Position numbers and translations under genes: made by a program
Shown here: positions 44,047 to 53,644 of the stretch, in pieces
Position numbering within the stretch: the stretch's first letter is position 1
Layout: every line of letters starts with the position of its first letter
From: Alteribacter aurantiacus DSM 18675
GTDB taxonomy: Bacteria; Bacillota; Bacilli; Bacillales; Salisediminibacteriaceae
Reading direction: 5' to 3'
Assembly: GCF_000429705.1 (NCBI RefSeq)
Contig: NZ_KE386943.1
Coordinates: forward strand, 62,001 to 126,000
DNA: 64,000 bases
Notes under the pieces: model-generated
Database searches by the model: none
Seen by the model: only the letters and a program-made list of their open reading frames with translations
Told to the model about the DNA's origin: nothing

Positions 44047-45309
44047 ATGGCAGAACTCATTATGAATGACATTCTGGGTACACCGGCCATTCTCGTTGGT
44101 CTCTTCGCTTTACTCGGTCTTCTTTTACAGAAAAAAGACGTGGCCAATACCGTATCCGGGACTTTGAAAACGATCATGGGCTTTGTCATTCTGGGAGTGG
44201 GAGCAGGGGTTTTGATCTCGTCTCTCGACTTCTTCTCCCAAATGTTCGAGCAGGCGTTTGCCATTCGAGGGGTTATTCCGAATAACGAAGCCGTTGTAGC
44301 GGTAGCGCAGCAAGCATTCGGTACAGAGACCGCCATGATTATGTTGTTCGGTATGGTAGCCAATATCGTCATTGCTAGACTCACGCCACTTAAATATATT
44401 TTCTTAACCGGACACCACACGCTTTTCATGGCATGTTTGATCGCAGTTATCTTAAGTACAGGTGGCATGTCAGGCATTCCGTTGATTGTTACTGGTTCCT
44501 TCATTTTAGGATCTGTGATGGCTCTCTTCCCGGCTCTATTGCAGCCGTACATGAGACAAATTACAGGAAACGATGACATTGCCCTTGGTCACTTCGGCTC
44601 TATCGGTTACTTCGTTTCAGGTACAATCGGGAAATACCTTGGTAACAAAGAAAAAACGACTGAAGACATTAAAGTACCTCAGTCACTCGGATTCTTGCGA
44701 GATACGTCAGTAGCCGTATCTCTTACGATGGCAATTCTGTTTATCGTCGTCGCCCTCTTTGCAGGTGCACCATTCATTGAAACTGAACTAAGTGAAGGGA
44801 TGAACTTCATCGTCTTCTCACTAATGCAGGGTATTACATTTGCTGCCGGTGTGTATGTGGTTCTTGCCGGGGTACGTATGCTACTTGCTGAAATCGTTCC
44901 AGCCTTTAAAGGAATTGCCGACAAGCTCGTACCAAATGCGAAGCCAGCATTGGATGCACCAATCGTCTTTCCTTTCGCACCAAACGCTGTTATTATCGGA
45001 TTTTTCTTCAGCTTTCTCGCGGGACTTGGAAGCATGTTCTTCCTACCGATGTTCGGTCTAGCTCTCATCGTACCAGGCCTTGTGCCTCACTTCTTCACAG
45101 GTGCAGCGGCTGGCGTATTCGGAAACGCTATGGGTGGACGAAGAGGGGCGATCTTAGGAGCCGTCACAAACGGAATCCTAATCAGCTTCTTACCAGCCCT
45201 ACTCATGCCAGTCCTAGGTACGCTTGGATTCGAAGGTACGACATTTGGAGATTCGGACTTTGGGGTTGTAGGTATTCTGTTAGGTTGGTTGGTGAGTTTG
45301 TTTAATTGA
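44047..45309 (+). CDS. ulaA: PTS ascorbate-type IIC subunit (UlaA/SgaT)
   Basis: A 420-aa membrane transporter with ~11 hydrophobic segments. The N-terminal ILGTPAILVGLFALLGLLLQ, then TVSGTLKTIMGFVILGVGAG, then LTGHHTLFMA match UlaA-type IIC proteins, which carry L-ascorbate through the membrane while IIB phosphorylates it. None of the usual L-ascorbate-6-phosphate catabolic genes follow, so the substrate is inferred only. Starts 3 nt after the IIB stop codon, with GGAGG overlapping the end of IIB. Followed by a strong terminator. Confidence 0.92.
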   Translation: MAELIMNDILGTPAILVGLFALLGLLLQKKDVANTVSGTLKTIMGFVILGVGAGVLISSLDFFSQMFEQAFAIRGVIPNNEAVVAVAQQAFGTETAMIMLFGMVANIVIARLTPLKYIFLTGHHTLFMACLIAVILSTGGMSGIPLIVTGSFILGSVMALFPALLQPYMRQITGNDDIALGHFGSIGYFVSGTIGKYLGNKEKTTEDIKVPQSLGFLRDTSVAVSLTMAILFIVVALFAGAPFIETELSEGMNFIVFSLMQGITFAAGVYVVLAGVRMLLAEIVPAFKGIADKLVPNAKPALDAPIVFPFAPNAVIIGFFFSFLAGLGSMFFLPMFGLALIVPGLVPHFFTGAAAGVFGNAMGGRRGAILGAVTNGILISFLPALLMPVLGTLGFEGTTFGDSDFGVVGILLGWLVSLFN

Positions 45310-45337
45310 TAAGATGTTACGCCAATATAAATTAATG

Positions 45338-45378
45338 AAAAAGGAGAAACGGCCAGGTTGGCTGTTTCTCCTTTTTTG
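45338..45378 (+). terminator. Terminator of the ascorbate-type PTS operon
   Basis: AAAAAGGAGAAACGGCC and GCTGTTTCTCCTTTTTT form a long stem with a T-run. Confidence 0.88.
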
Positions 45379-45405
45379 TGTGTATTTTATTCCCAAAAGG
45401 TTGTA

Positions 45406-45529
45406 TCAACTTTCAAAGATAACCGTTAGACTTCCGTTTCCGCCCATTGTGATGGTTGCCGATCTGTTGCTTTCGGAGTGATCGCCGGCCCACCCGAAGA
45501 ATGTGTAACTGGAGTTACGGATTGGAGCC
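45406..45529 (-). pseudogene. Orphan 3' fragment of an InlB-type B-repeat
   Basis: Minus-strand translation gives SSYTFFGWAGDHSESNRS, then ATITMGGNGSLTVIFES and a stop codon. This is the C-terminal half of the repeat that ends the 683-aa protein at 35564 (GYTFGGWSGDHTGSSSS, ATITMDRNKSVTAIF). No start codon or upstream repeat is present, and the codons before it have drifted. Confidence 0.7.
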
Positions 45530-45547
45530 AAGTGAGATAATACTAAC

Positions 45548-47068
45548 CTACCACACTGACTTTATCGTAAACCCCAAGCAGTCAACCTCTGGTTTTTTAC
45601 CTGATGCGGAAATTGTAATGGCATAGCTGTCAGCTTGTTCCGGCAAAATGAGGTTGGTCATCGTCCTTCGTCCCCCATCGATGAAGATTTCTACAGATCC
45701 ACGATCCACGACGAGTTGAAGGTGCAACGCACCAGCTTTGGCACTGAAAGGAGCTGTTGTAACTGCCGGGAAATGTTCATGAAACTCACTGTTCTTCATG
45801 CCGGCACGGTCAAAAGCCACCTCTCCTTGTTCGAAGTCTACCGTGACACTACAGCCTTTTTTTCTGTCCGACTGGAACAGCGTAACGACCATCTGCCCCT
45901 GTTCCGGTTCACCTCCATTAACACCTTTCATCATCAAATCAAGCACAAAAGGGCCATCCGGCTGAGGGATAATTGACGTGTTTTCTTCTTCTATACTTAT
46001 TGTGCGGTCTACAAATATGTTTTCGGAGCGGTTAAACAGTTCAGCCACTGGCTTTTGGATCAGCTCATACACGTGTTCCTCCTGTACCAGTGAAACCTCT
46101 CTTGGAAGTGACATGGCACTTCGCCAAGGGCTTGTCGGAACATCATTGGCATACTGCCAGTTGCTCATCCACGCCATCCATATCCGTCGACCGTCTTTTA
46201 CGGGCATATCGGAAAACGACTGGGTCGCGTAGAAGTCCTTCCCATAATCCACCCAGCGGACAGCATTACCACCGTCAAGTGTCCCCGTTACTTTCGGTTC
46301 CGTTACAAACGTCCGTCCATCAAACTCACCGACAAAGTACTGTCCGCCCGATCCCCCGGCAATAGCACCGTCTCCGATGTCCACCTGCATAACCCATTTT
46401 AACTCTTTGGTTCCTTCTACCTCTATGGCAAACAGATCCGGACATTCCCAGACACCGCCGTGAGCGCCTTCGCATTTTCCAAATGAGCTTTCATACGTCC
46501 AATTTAGCAGGTTCGGTGAAGAATAGATCATTATTTCCTGCCCAGCAGCAAGCACCATCACCCATCTGTTCGTCTCATGATGCCAGAACACTTTCGGGTC
46601 ACGAAAATCCTTTAGCTCTGTATTTGGAATCACCGGATTGCCATTGTACTTCACCCACGTGCGTCCCCGGTCGGTGCTGTATGCTATACTCTGCTGCTGA
46701 GTGCTTTCAGAAGCGCTTGTATAAATGGCTACCAAGCCGTGGCCACCATTGAAAAGTCCGGATGTATCATGCCAGTCCACTATGGCACTTCCTGAAAAAA
46801 TCATTCCCAGTTCATCAGGCTCAAGGGCAACAGGGAGGTGCTCCCATTCAAGAAGGTCCCTGCTCACCGCGTGCCCCCAGTGCATGGGGCCCCATTGCAT
46901 GGAATCGGGATGAAACTGGTAAAACAAATGGTACTCCCCTTCGTAGAAAACCATTCCATTTGGATCATTCATCCACTTCTTTTCGGGTGTAAAATGAAGA
47001 TGTGGGCGGTAAGGCTCCTGGTAAGTTGCTTTTTCTATTTTTTTGGCTAGTTTATCATCCAACGTCAC
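45548..47068 (-). CDS. GH32 beta-fructosidase, intracellular type
   Basis: A ~506-aa hydrolase. The five-bladed GH32 domain has WMNDPNG near residue 33 (nucleophile Asp), FRDPK near 156 (transition-state Asp) and WECPD near 206 (acid/base Glu). A C-terminal beta-sandwich follows from ~360. There is no signal peptide, so it acts inside on sucrose, its phosphate or imported fructo-oligosaccharides. The GTG at 47068 starts 1 nt after the TAG of the upstream GH32 gene, with GAGGAGTG inside that gene. It is the last gene of the ABC-importer operon. Confidence 0.93.
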   Translation of the reverse strand: MTLDDKLAKKIEKATYQEPYRPHLHFTPEKKWMNDPNGMVFYEGEYHLFYQFHPDSMQWGPMHWGHAVSRDLLEWEHLPVALEPDELGMIFSGSAIVDWHDTSGLFNGGHGLVAIYTSASESTQQQSIAYSTDRGRTWVKYNGNPVIPNTELKDFRDPKVFWHHETNRWVMVLAAGQEIMIYSSPNLLNWTYESSFGKCEGAHGGVWECPDLFAIEVEGTKELKWVMQVDIGDGAIAGGSGGQYFVGEFDGRTFVTEPKVTGTLDGGNAVRWVDYGKDFYATQSFSDMPVKDGRRIWMAWMSNWQYANDVPTSPWRSAMSLPREVSLVQEEHVYELIQKPVAELFNRSENIFVDRTISIEEENTSIIPQPDGPFVLDLMMKGVNGGEPEQGQMVVTLFQSDRKKGCSVTVDFEQGEVAFDRAGMKNSEFHEHFPAVTTAPFSAKAGALHLQLVVDRGSVEIFIDGGRRTMTNLILPEQADSYAITISASGKKPEVDCLGFTIKSVW

Positions 47069-47069
47069 G

Positions 47070-49316
47070 CTAACACTCCTCACTCCTGTAAATTCCGTCC
47101 ATCTCCCACACTTTTAGAGAGCGGACATACACATCCTCATCCCCTTTAAGGGAAAGCCCTTTTGATTCCAGCAGTGCCGGATATATTCTTGTAGTAAGGC
47201 TCTTTTTTTCATTGACATACGCTTCTGCTAAAGACCGATCAAGAATCAAACGAAGAGAGAATAGTTCATCTTTAAGCTGCACTTTTCCTCCTTGAATACC
47301 CACGGTTCTTTCCGAAGCATCAAGAGTGGAAGAGTTTCGGTCTACATAAAACGCTTCATGTTTACCGTCGTAATAAAACAGTGTCTCTTCACTACGGTCT
47401 GGAGCCTGCCGGACATAAATTCCAACGGGCGACTCAACCGTCTCAACTTCCAACTCAATATCCAGCATATCGCCCTTCACCCTTTCGAGTTTTTGATTCA
47501 CCTCAGCAAGGGTCATTCCCTGTACATCCACGAGCTGTCTTCCACGAAGAGATTTCACCTCTTCGATCGGCCTTATTCCCATATCATTGTCCTTATTCAA
47601 AAAGATTTCTGCCGGCATCCCTGCGTTATGTGCCCATCCCGCAGCATATTCATACTCAATAGGCCGCTCCCCTTGGGCAATCGTAAACAAGACAAGCCTG
47701 TTTTTCACAGGGTCCGCCATGGCGCTCGGTCCCGTAAAATGAAAGTCACCGTAATCAAACAGACGCGGCTCTTCAAAATCAGGGAGGAAACGTTTCGTAT
47801 CCAGATCCCACTTTCCGATCCAGTAAAACACCTCCACGTCCGCACCTTCACCTACAGGGCTGATAATAAAGACATGCTTTTCCTCCCCCTTTGTATCTTT
47901 ACCAAGTGGAAGGAGAATGGGCAGCTCCCAAACGATCCCCAGATAAGGGAAACGTTCATATTCACTCACGTAAAGGGGACCGTGAAACGCCCATTCCTTT
48001 AAATCCTCTGAGCTGAATAGAAGAGCCGTGCCCCCTCTTTCGTTAATACCCGAGGCCACTAGCTGAAACCACGTTCCGCCCTCTTTCCAAACAAAAGGAT
48101 CACGAAACCCATCATCATATAAATCGTACCCTTCCGGCTGGACCAGATCCGGCTCATCCCGCTTGTTCCACTCTGCGAGTGTCGGATCGGCAACGTCCAC
48201 CGGGTTCGCCAGAGCCACCATCTGGTTTGGCAGTTTTTGATGATTGCCTGCCGTAAAAAACAGCACCGGCTCTCCATTTTCATCCATATGAGCACAACCT
48301 GACCATGTACCGTCAGGATCCACCGCCCCAAGTTCAGGCGCCAGTGCCACAGGGGCGTCCTCCCAGTGAATTAAATCGTCACTTACCCAATGACCCCAGT
48401 GAATGTTCCCCCAATATGGGCCTTGTGGGTTGTGCTGATAAAACAGGTGGTATTTTCCTTCATAATAAAACGGCGCATGAGGTTCGTTCATCCAGTGCCC
48501 CGGAGGCGATGCGTGAAAACGGGGACGGTGGACATCATTCGTGAATTCGTCGCGCTGAATCGCAATCGTTTCTTTTTCCAGCACCGGGTGTCTCCCTGCG
48601 GGAAGATATTCCTGGTAAAGATCCGCAACATCTTCATTTGATAATGCCGAATCGTAGATCGCCACCTCATCCATCAATCCACTGAACATGTTTAAGGAAA
48701 ACGTGTTTTCCACCATAAAAGGATCGTTATTCTTTCCGATGTATAAATCCACATCTGCGAGCTTCAATGTTGCTCCCTGCAGCACATGTTTTCTTTCCGC
48801 TGTCTGTCCGTTTACTAAAATCTTGATCTCTCCCAGAGCCCCGTCAAAGACCGCTGTAACCATCGACCATTCGTTTTTCTTTAGAAAGGTTCGTTCACAG
48901 GTCAACTCCTGCCATCCGGTGTTGAGCCCCACGTGAAAACCTAATCGTCCGTGTTTATGGAACCCCAGAATAAACCCCGTTCCACGAGCCCGGTTCTGTT
49001 GATTTACAATTGCGGAAAGCCGCTCGTCTTCAATACCTCCAAAAGAGCTCGGTGCCACCCAGGCTGATAGGGTAAAGCCTTCTGCCGGAAGAGCGATCTG
49101 CTCTTTTTCACGCGTGATAAACGTAGAAAAACCATCAAACCAAAGCGCCTGTCCGTGAATGCCTTTTCTTCGTTTACAGACACGATCCGGCTGAAACCGA
49201 GCATCATGAAAAACATAGGAAAGTTTGTCTTTGAGACCTTTTATCTCATCTGTGACATAACGCTCATTACCTTCTTCAAACCGCCATCGTGCTAACATTC
49301 CATTCTGCTTTCCCAT
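47070..49316 (-). CDS. LamG-GH32 protein with modified WMNDPNG motif
   Basis: A ~748-aa protein without signal peptide. Residues ~1-215 form a concanavalin/LamG-type domain (ARWRFEEGNE, GFTLSAWVAPSSFGG, VDLYIGKNND, GLMDEVAIYDSAL). A GH32 five-bladed domain begins near 255. The nucleophile motif reads WMNEPHA, with Asp replaced by Glu and NG by HA, while FRDPF near 404 and WELPI near 464 keep the other two acids. The C-terminal sandwich follows. It probably cleaves or rearranges an unusual fructan oligosaccharide. ATG 49316 has GAAAGG ~10 nt upstream. It sits between DUF624 and the second GH32 in one operon. Confidence 0.88.
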   Translation of the reverse strand: MGKQNGMLARWRFEEGNERYVTDEIKGLKDKLSYVFHDARFQPDRVCKRRKGIHGQALWFDGFSTFITREKEQIALPAEGFTLSAWVAPSSFGGIEDERLSAIVNQQNRARGTGFILGFHKHGRLGFHVGLNTGWQELTCERTFLKKNEWSMVTAVFDGALGEIKILVNGQTAERKHVLQGATLKLADVDLYIGKNNDPFMVENTFSLNMFSGLMDEVAIYDSALSNEDVADLYQEYLPAGRHPVLEKETIAIQRDEFTNDVHRPRFHASPPGHWMNEPHAPFYYEGKYHLFYQHNPQGPYWGNIHWGHWVSDDLIHWEDAPVALAPELGAVDPDGTWSGCAHMDENGEPVLFFTAGNHQKLPNQMVALANPVDVADPTLAEWNKRDEPDLVQPEGYDLYDDGFRDPFVWKEGGTWFQLVASGINERGGTALLFSSEDLKEWAFHGPLYVSEYERFPYLGIVWELPILLPLGKDTKGEEKHVFIISPVGEGADVEVFYWIGKWDLDTKRFLPDFEEPRLFDYGDFHFTGPSAMADPVKNRLVLFTIAQGERPIEYEYAAGWAHNAGMPAEIFLNKDNDMGIRPIEEVKSLRGRQLVDVQGMTLAEVNQKLERVKGDMLDIELEVETVESPVGIYVRQAPDRSEETLFYYDGKHEAFYVDRNSSTLDASERTVGIQGGKVQLKDELFSLRLILDRSLAEAYVNEKKSLTTRIYPALLESKGLSLKGDEDVYVRSLKVWEMDGIYRSEEC

Positions 49317-49320
49317 CTCC

Positions 49321-49947
49321 TCACGCCTTTCCAGCAAGTTGTGCTTCATACTCATACGCTGCTCCGATCTTTTCAAACGCCTTGTAGCAAATCAAGTACA
49401 TGAGATAACCGCTCAATGTACCTATAAAGAGTAAAAGCACCGGCCAATGGTAAACAAAATAAGCAGTAAAAAGCATAACCGCACTTCCCAAAAGAGTATA
49501 CGGAAGCTGGCTCACCGAAATGAAAAAAGCATTTCTGACTTTGAACCGGAACGGCAGCTCAAAGTGAACAAGAACCGGAAATAAATACACTGTCGTAAAC
49601 ACGAAGCCAATGATAACAAGGCCGATGAGCGCCATAAGAACAAACTCAAATAAGGATGCAAAAGGGTCGATAATGCGCATATTTACGTAAACAACGGCAA
49701 ACCCAGCTGTCCATAGCAGCGACACCACCATACTTGTTTTAAGGTTTCTCCTGAAATACCGCAAGAAGGGTACGACCACAGCCCTGTTATCGTTCTTATG
49801 CCAGTCCCGAAGAACGCCAAACATCGCTGTCGTGGCAGGAAATGCCGTCACTAAAGGAAGGCAGCAAACAATCCAGACCAGGTTAAGAAAGAAAAAATTC
49901 GCGATATGTTCAAGAAATTGGTAGAGCTTTGAATCGAGAAACCCCAT
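49321..49947 (-). CDS. DUF624 (YesL-like) membrane protein
   Basis: A ~208-aa protein with about five membrane segments. The start MGFLDSKLYQFLEHIANFF, then LNLVWIVCCLPLVTAFPATTAMF is the DUF624/YesL hallmark. These proteins are regularly encoded with LplABC-type oligosaccharide importers in Bacilli, though their role is unknown. The ATG at 49947 is preferred (AAGGTG 6 nt upstream); another ATG lies at 49953. Its stop codon overlaps the ribosome site of the next gene. Confidence 0.85.
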   Translation of the reverse strand: MGFLDSKLYQFLEHIANFFFLNLVWIVCCLPLVTAFPATTAMFGVLRDWHKNDNRAVVVPFLRYFRRNLKTSMVVSLLWTAGFAVVYVNMRIIDPFASLFEFVLMALIGLVIIGFVFTTVYLFPVLVHFELPFRFKVRNAFFISVSQLPYTLLGSAVMLFTAYFVYHWPVLLLFIGTLSGYLMYLICYKAFEKIGAAYEYEAQLAGKA

Positions 49948-49975
49948 CACCATCACCTTCTTCTGTTTATATAAT

Positions 49976-50006
49976 TTGGGGCCGGTCATATTCATCCGGC
50001 CCCCAA
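49976..50006. terminator. Intercistronic hairpin after the binding-protein gene
   Basis: TTGGGGCCGG and CCGGCCCCCAA form a very stable G/C-rich stem in the 71-nt gap between the binding-protein and DUF624 genes. Without a T-run it more likely protects the upstream mRNA or attenuates the downstream genes. Confidence 0.6.
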
Positions 50007-50018
50007 ACTCAGACTGCT

Positions 50019-51620
50019 CTACTGGTTCTCATAAAAGCGATCGTAGCCGTCTTGATAAATCTGCATAAGCTCTTCAAGTCCCATCTGGTTGAGCTGGGCT
50101 ACAAAATCGTCCCACTCTTCCTCAACCCCGCCATTCATAAGCCAGAGCGCCTGTCTCTCTTCCACCACGTTCATAATGTCTGTTTGAAGACGGTTGATCC
50201 GCTGAAGCTCTTCAGGTTCAAAGAAAATGTTTGGATACTTTTCATCTACCGCGTACGGCTCGTAGTACTCTTGAATATCAAGGAGACGTTGCTTGGCACG
50301 AGGATCCATCTCCACCACCGTTCCGAAATGCTCTGCCAGGATCACAGACGGACCGTTTGGTGCCACTAGCTGGCGGTATTCACCCATGGAAACACCCTCT
50401 TCAAGTTCCGCCCATACAAGAGTGCCGTTTTCGTCACGCTCAAACACATCGTCTTCCGGGCCCCAGTTGATCTGGGCGGACATTTCCGGATCGTACAGCT
50501 GGTCTACCCAACGCATCGTAATTTCAGGGTTTTCATTGGCAGATGTAATGACAAATGCGCCGCGCCCCATGTCAGAAGCGTTCGCACGTCCGACCATGTG
50601 ATGACCATTCGGCCCTTCAAGCGGTCCGAGAAGGGCATAGTCCCCTGCTCTGTCAGGTCCGACAATTTCTTCTGTTTCCCACCAGATATAAGAACCGAGG
50701 CGGGCATCTTCTGTTTTTCCTTTTGCAAAATACTGACTCACATCGTGCGTGAACGATTCTTCGTCAATGAGACCTTCTTCTACCCACTCGTGGAAGTAGG
50801 CTGTCGCTTCTTTAAACTCAGGCTGCACGGCTGTAAAAAGAACTTCACCGTCTCTTACAATCCGGTAATCCGGATTGTTTGGCACACCAAATGACGCGTA
50901 TAGATCCCCCATGTTCCCGGTCCAGAAGTTGTACATAAAGCTCAGTGGGATCGTGTCATCCTTACCGGTATTGTTTGGATCCTCATCACGGAATGCACGT
51001 AGCACATCACCATATTCGTCAAGTGTTTCTGGCATATCCAGACCTAGTTCATCCAGCCATTTCGTATTGATGGACAAAAAGTTCGGGAAGTCCCCAATTC
51101 CTGCTTCCTCTGCTGATGGCAGGGAGTAAATGTGTCCGTCCGGCGCTGTTACAACACTTCTTAGTTCCGGACGTTCTTCCATTCGTGCCGATAAATTTGG
51201 TGCATATTCTTCAATTAGATCCTCAAGTGGAATTATCGTCCCATTTTGCCCGTATGTCACCAAGTCGTTATCAGAAAACGACGCATTATAAAAGGCATCA
51301 GGCAGCTCACCGCCGGCAAGCATGAGATTCTTCCGCTCCTCATAGGCATCAGCCGGAATATTGGTCCAGTCGATGGTGATGTTTGTGTCTTCCTCCAGCC
51401 AGTCAAAAATCACCATCTCATCAAAGTCCGGTGCCAGTGGTGCTTTTGGTGACACAAATTCAAGCGTAAACCCGTCTTCTTCTACTATGGGAAGCCCTTC
51501 TGAATTGAACTCCGCTGACTCCTTCTCTTCCCCGCTGCTCTCATCGGAGCAGGCTGTCAACCCAAGTGCCACAATCCCTGCAGATAACCCTAACCATGCT
51601 TTCGAAACGTTTCTCTTCAC
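50019..51620 (-). CDS. ABC importer solute-binding lipoprotein (LplA-like)
   Basis: A 533-aa extracytoplasmic carbohydrate-binding protein. The signal ends with lipobox LGLTAC and an acidic linker follows. The mature part has the long two-lobed fold of LplA-type proteins (MVIFDWLEEDTNITIDW, GGELPDAFYNASFSDND, GHIYSLPS), typical of oligosaccharide uptake next to LplB/LplC permeases. With two GH32 enzymes downstream the ligand is probably a fructan oligosaccharide (inference). GTG start with AAGGGGG ~8 nt upstream. No ATPase gene is in the cluster, so a shared MsmX-type ATPase is likely. Confidence 0.92.
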   Translation of the reverse strand: MKRNVSKAWLGLSAGIVALGLTACSDESSGEEKESAEFNSEGLPIVEEDGFTLEFVSPKAPLAPDFDEMVIFDWLEEDTNITIDWTNIPADAYEERKNLMLAGGELPDAFYNASFSDNDLVTYGQNGTIIPLEDLIEEYAPNLSARMEERPELRSVVTAPDGHIYSLPSAEEAGIGDFPNFLSINTKWLDELGLDMPETLDEYGDVLRAFRDEDPNNTGKDDTIPLSFMYNFWTGNMGDLYASFGVPNNPDYRIVRDGEVLFTAVQPEFKEATAYFHEWVEEGLIDEESFTHDVSQYFAKGKTEDARLGSYIWWETEEIVGPDRAGDYALLGPLEGPNGHHMVGRANASDMGRGAFVITSANENPEITMRWVDQLYDPEMSAQINWGPEDDVFERDENGTLVWAELEEGVSMGEYRQLVAPNGPSVILAEHFGTVVEMDPRAKQRLLDIQEYYEPYAVDEKYPNIFFEPEELQRINRLQTDIMNVVEERQALWLMNGGVEEEWDDFVAQLNQMGLEELMQIYQDGYDRFYENQ

Positions 51621-51714
51621 CTTGCAAACCCCCTTAAGAATTTATCTTGCTAACACCAGCGAGGTAAAATAACGCTCATCGGTGGAATAACCAAATCAAA
51701 ACATCAAACAGCCA

Positions 51715-52611
51715 TTATCCTTTGATCCCGCCAATCATGACTCCCTGAACAAAATACTTCTGGATGAACGGGTATACAATGAGAAGGGGAAGACTCCCGA
51801 CGATGATGACCCCGTATTTAATAAGTTCAGCGATCCGCTGCTGGGCAGCAAATGAATCGAGATCGCCAACCATCGTGGCCGCCGCCTCGTTCTGAATCAG
51901 AATGTTACGTAGTACCATCTGAAGCGGGTAAAGACTCTCATCATTCAGATAAATCAGAGCGTCAAAGTACGAGTTCCAGTGACTCACTGCGTAAAACAGA
52001 ACCATAACGGCAATAATCGGTTTAGACAGCGGCAGAACGATCTTGAGGAAGAACTTTGTGTTCGAACAGCCATCCACTTTTGCCGCTTCATGCATTTCAT
52101 TAGGAATCGTTGCCTGAAAAAACGTCCGGGCTACAATGATGTTCCACACTGCCACAGCTTTCGGAATGATCAGTGCCCACATCGTGTTGACCATCCCAAG
52201 GTCTTTTACGACCAAATAAGTTGGAATCAGACCACCGGAAAAGAACATCGTGAATACGAACATAACCATGAAGAACGTGCGTCCGTAAAAGTCCTTTCGA
52301 GATAATGCATAGGCGGCTGTCAACGTGAGAGCAATATTAAGTGCAGTCCCAAGCGTGGTGTATATGATGGTGTTTTTATACCCCGTCCAGATCTTACCGT
52401 CCTGAAAAATCCGGATGTACCCCTCAAACGTAATGTCCCGCGGAAACAACCATACATCTCCTGCAAAAATACGGTCCGGATTACTGATCGACGCAATAAT
52501 GACAAAATAGAGCGGATACATAACCGCAATTAAAAGGAGAGTAAGCAGGGCAATGTTGAAAAAATCGAATATCTTATCTTGTTTTGATCGGTTTATAGAT
52601 GACAAATCCAT
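51715..52611 (-). CDS. Carbohydrate ABC transporter permease (LplC-like)
   Basis: A 298-aa membrane protein with six spans. The ATPase-contact EAA loop reads EAAKVDGCSNTKFFLKIVLP near residue 180. It pairs with the permease encoded upstream (16-nt gap) and the binding protein downstream. The N-terminus IADIFDFFNIALLT-type and the C-terminus ending GVMIGGIKG are as in LplC/YtcP proteins. Part of the fructan-type uptake operon. Confidence 0.93.
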   Translation of the reverse strand: MDLSSINRSKQDKIFDFFNIALLTLLLIAVMYPLYFVIIASISNPDRIFAGDVWLFPRDITFEGYIRIFQDGKIWTGYKNTIIYTTLGTALNIALTLTAAYALSRKDFYGRTFFMVMFVFTMFFSGGLIPTYLVVKDLGMVNTMWALIIPKAVAVWNIIVARTFFQATIPNEMHEAAKVDGCSNTKFFLKIVLPLSKPIIAVMVLFYAVSHWNSYFDALIYLNDESLYPLQMVLRNILIQNEAAATMVGDLDSFAAQQRIAELIKYGVIIVGSLPLLIVYPFIQKYFVQGVMIGGIKG

Positions 52612-52626
52612 CGTTTCACTCCTCCC

Positions 52627-53616
52627 CTACCATAGTCCCTGTCCTGAGATACGCTTGGCAATCCGGTTGACATACCAGAGCAGGATCAAGTTGATCATGG
52701 CATTAAAGAGTCCCACGGCAGCCGCGAAGCTGTACTGAGCCTGCTGCAGTCCGACCTTATACACGTATGTCGGTATAATTTCAGACGAGCTCTGATTGAG
52801 TGGTGTCTGCAGTAAGTAAGCTTTTTCGAAACCAATGTTCATGATGTTTCCGACTGAAAGAACGAGTAGGATAATCATGATCGGCAGGATCGCCGGAATA
52901 TCGATATGAAGGACTCGTTGGAACTTACTCGCTCCGTCCACAATGGCCGCTTCGTGCAGTTCCGGATTGACCGCAGCGAGGGCTGCCAGATAAATGATTG
53001 CTGCCCAGCCGGTTTCCTGCCATACGCTTGAACCGACATACAGTGGTTTAAACCAGTTCGCATCGGCCAGGAAGTTGATGCTATCCAAGCCAAAAATCAT
53101 AAGAAAATTGTTGATCAGACCGTTATTGGAAAAGAATACATACACCATTCCGACAAGAACAACAACGGAAATGAAATGAGGTGCATAAATGATGGTCTGG
53201 ACAAATTTTTTGTACCGCTTAAAGATCAATTGATTGAGCATGAGTGCCACAACAATTGGCAGCGGGAATGTAATTAACAACTGCAACACACTCAGTGATA
53301 AGGTGTTATACATTAAAGTCCAGAAATTGTATGATTCAAAGAAACGAATGAAATGCTCTAATCCAACCCATTCACTCCCGCTAATTCCAAGTGCCGGAGA
53401 AAAGTTCCGAAACGCAATCTGTACCCCGTACATAGGCCAATAGTGGAAGATAAGAAAGTACACAAGCGTCGGCAGTAAAAACAAATACAACTCCCAATTC
53501 TGTTTTATCAACTTCCACCAGTTTTTCCGATACTTAGGGGGTTTTTCAATTCCCCTTGTCAATATTGGAGCCGGGGTCGGCATCGAGTTGGACTCTTTTG
53601 ATAAACCTGGTTTCAT
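52627..53616 (-). CDS. Carbohydrate ABC transporter permease (LplB-like)
   Basis: A ~329-aa membrane protein with six spans and a ~35-residue cytosolic start. WELYLFLLPTLVYFLIFHYW is the family entry, and the EAA loop reads EAAIVDGASKFQRVLHIDIP near 235. It is the first gene of the operon permease - permease - binding protein - DUF624 - GH32 - GH32. Of two adjacent ATGs after GGAGG, the second (53616) has the better 6-nt spacing. A 24-bp operator lies ~30 nt upstream. Confidence 0.93.
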   Translation of the reverse strand: MKPGLSKESNSMPTPAPILTRGIEKPPKYRKNWWKLIKQNWELYLFLLPTLVYFLIFHYWPMYGVQIAFRNFSPALGISGSEWVGLEHFIRFFESYNFWTLMYNTLSLSVLQLLITFPLPIVVALMLNQLIFKRYKKFVQTIIYAPHFISVVVLVGMVYVFFSNNGLINNFLMIFGLDSINFLADANWFKPLYVGSSVWQETGWAAIIYLAALAAVNPELHEAAIVDGASKFQRVLHIDIPAILPIMIILLVLSVGNIMNIGFEKAYLLQTPLNQSSSEIIPTYVYKVGLQQAQYSFAAAVGLFNAMINLILLWYVNRIAKRISGQGLW

Positions 53617-53644
53617 CATACCCCTCCCTCTACTTCATGTTTTT

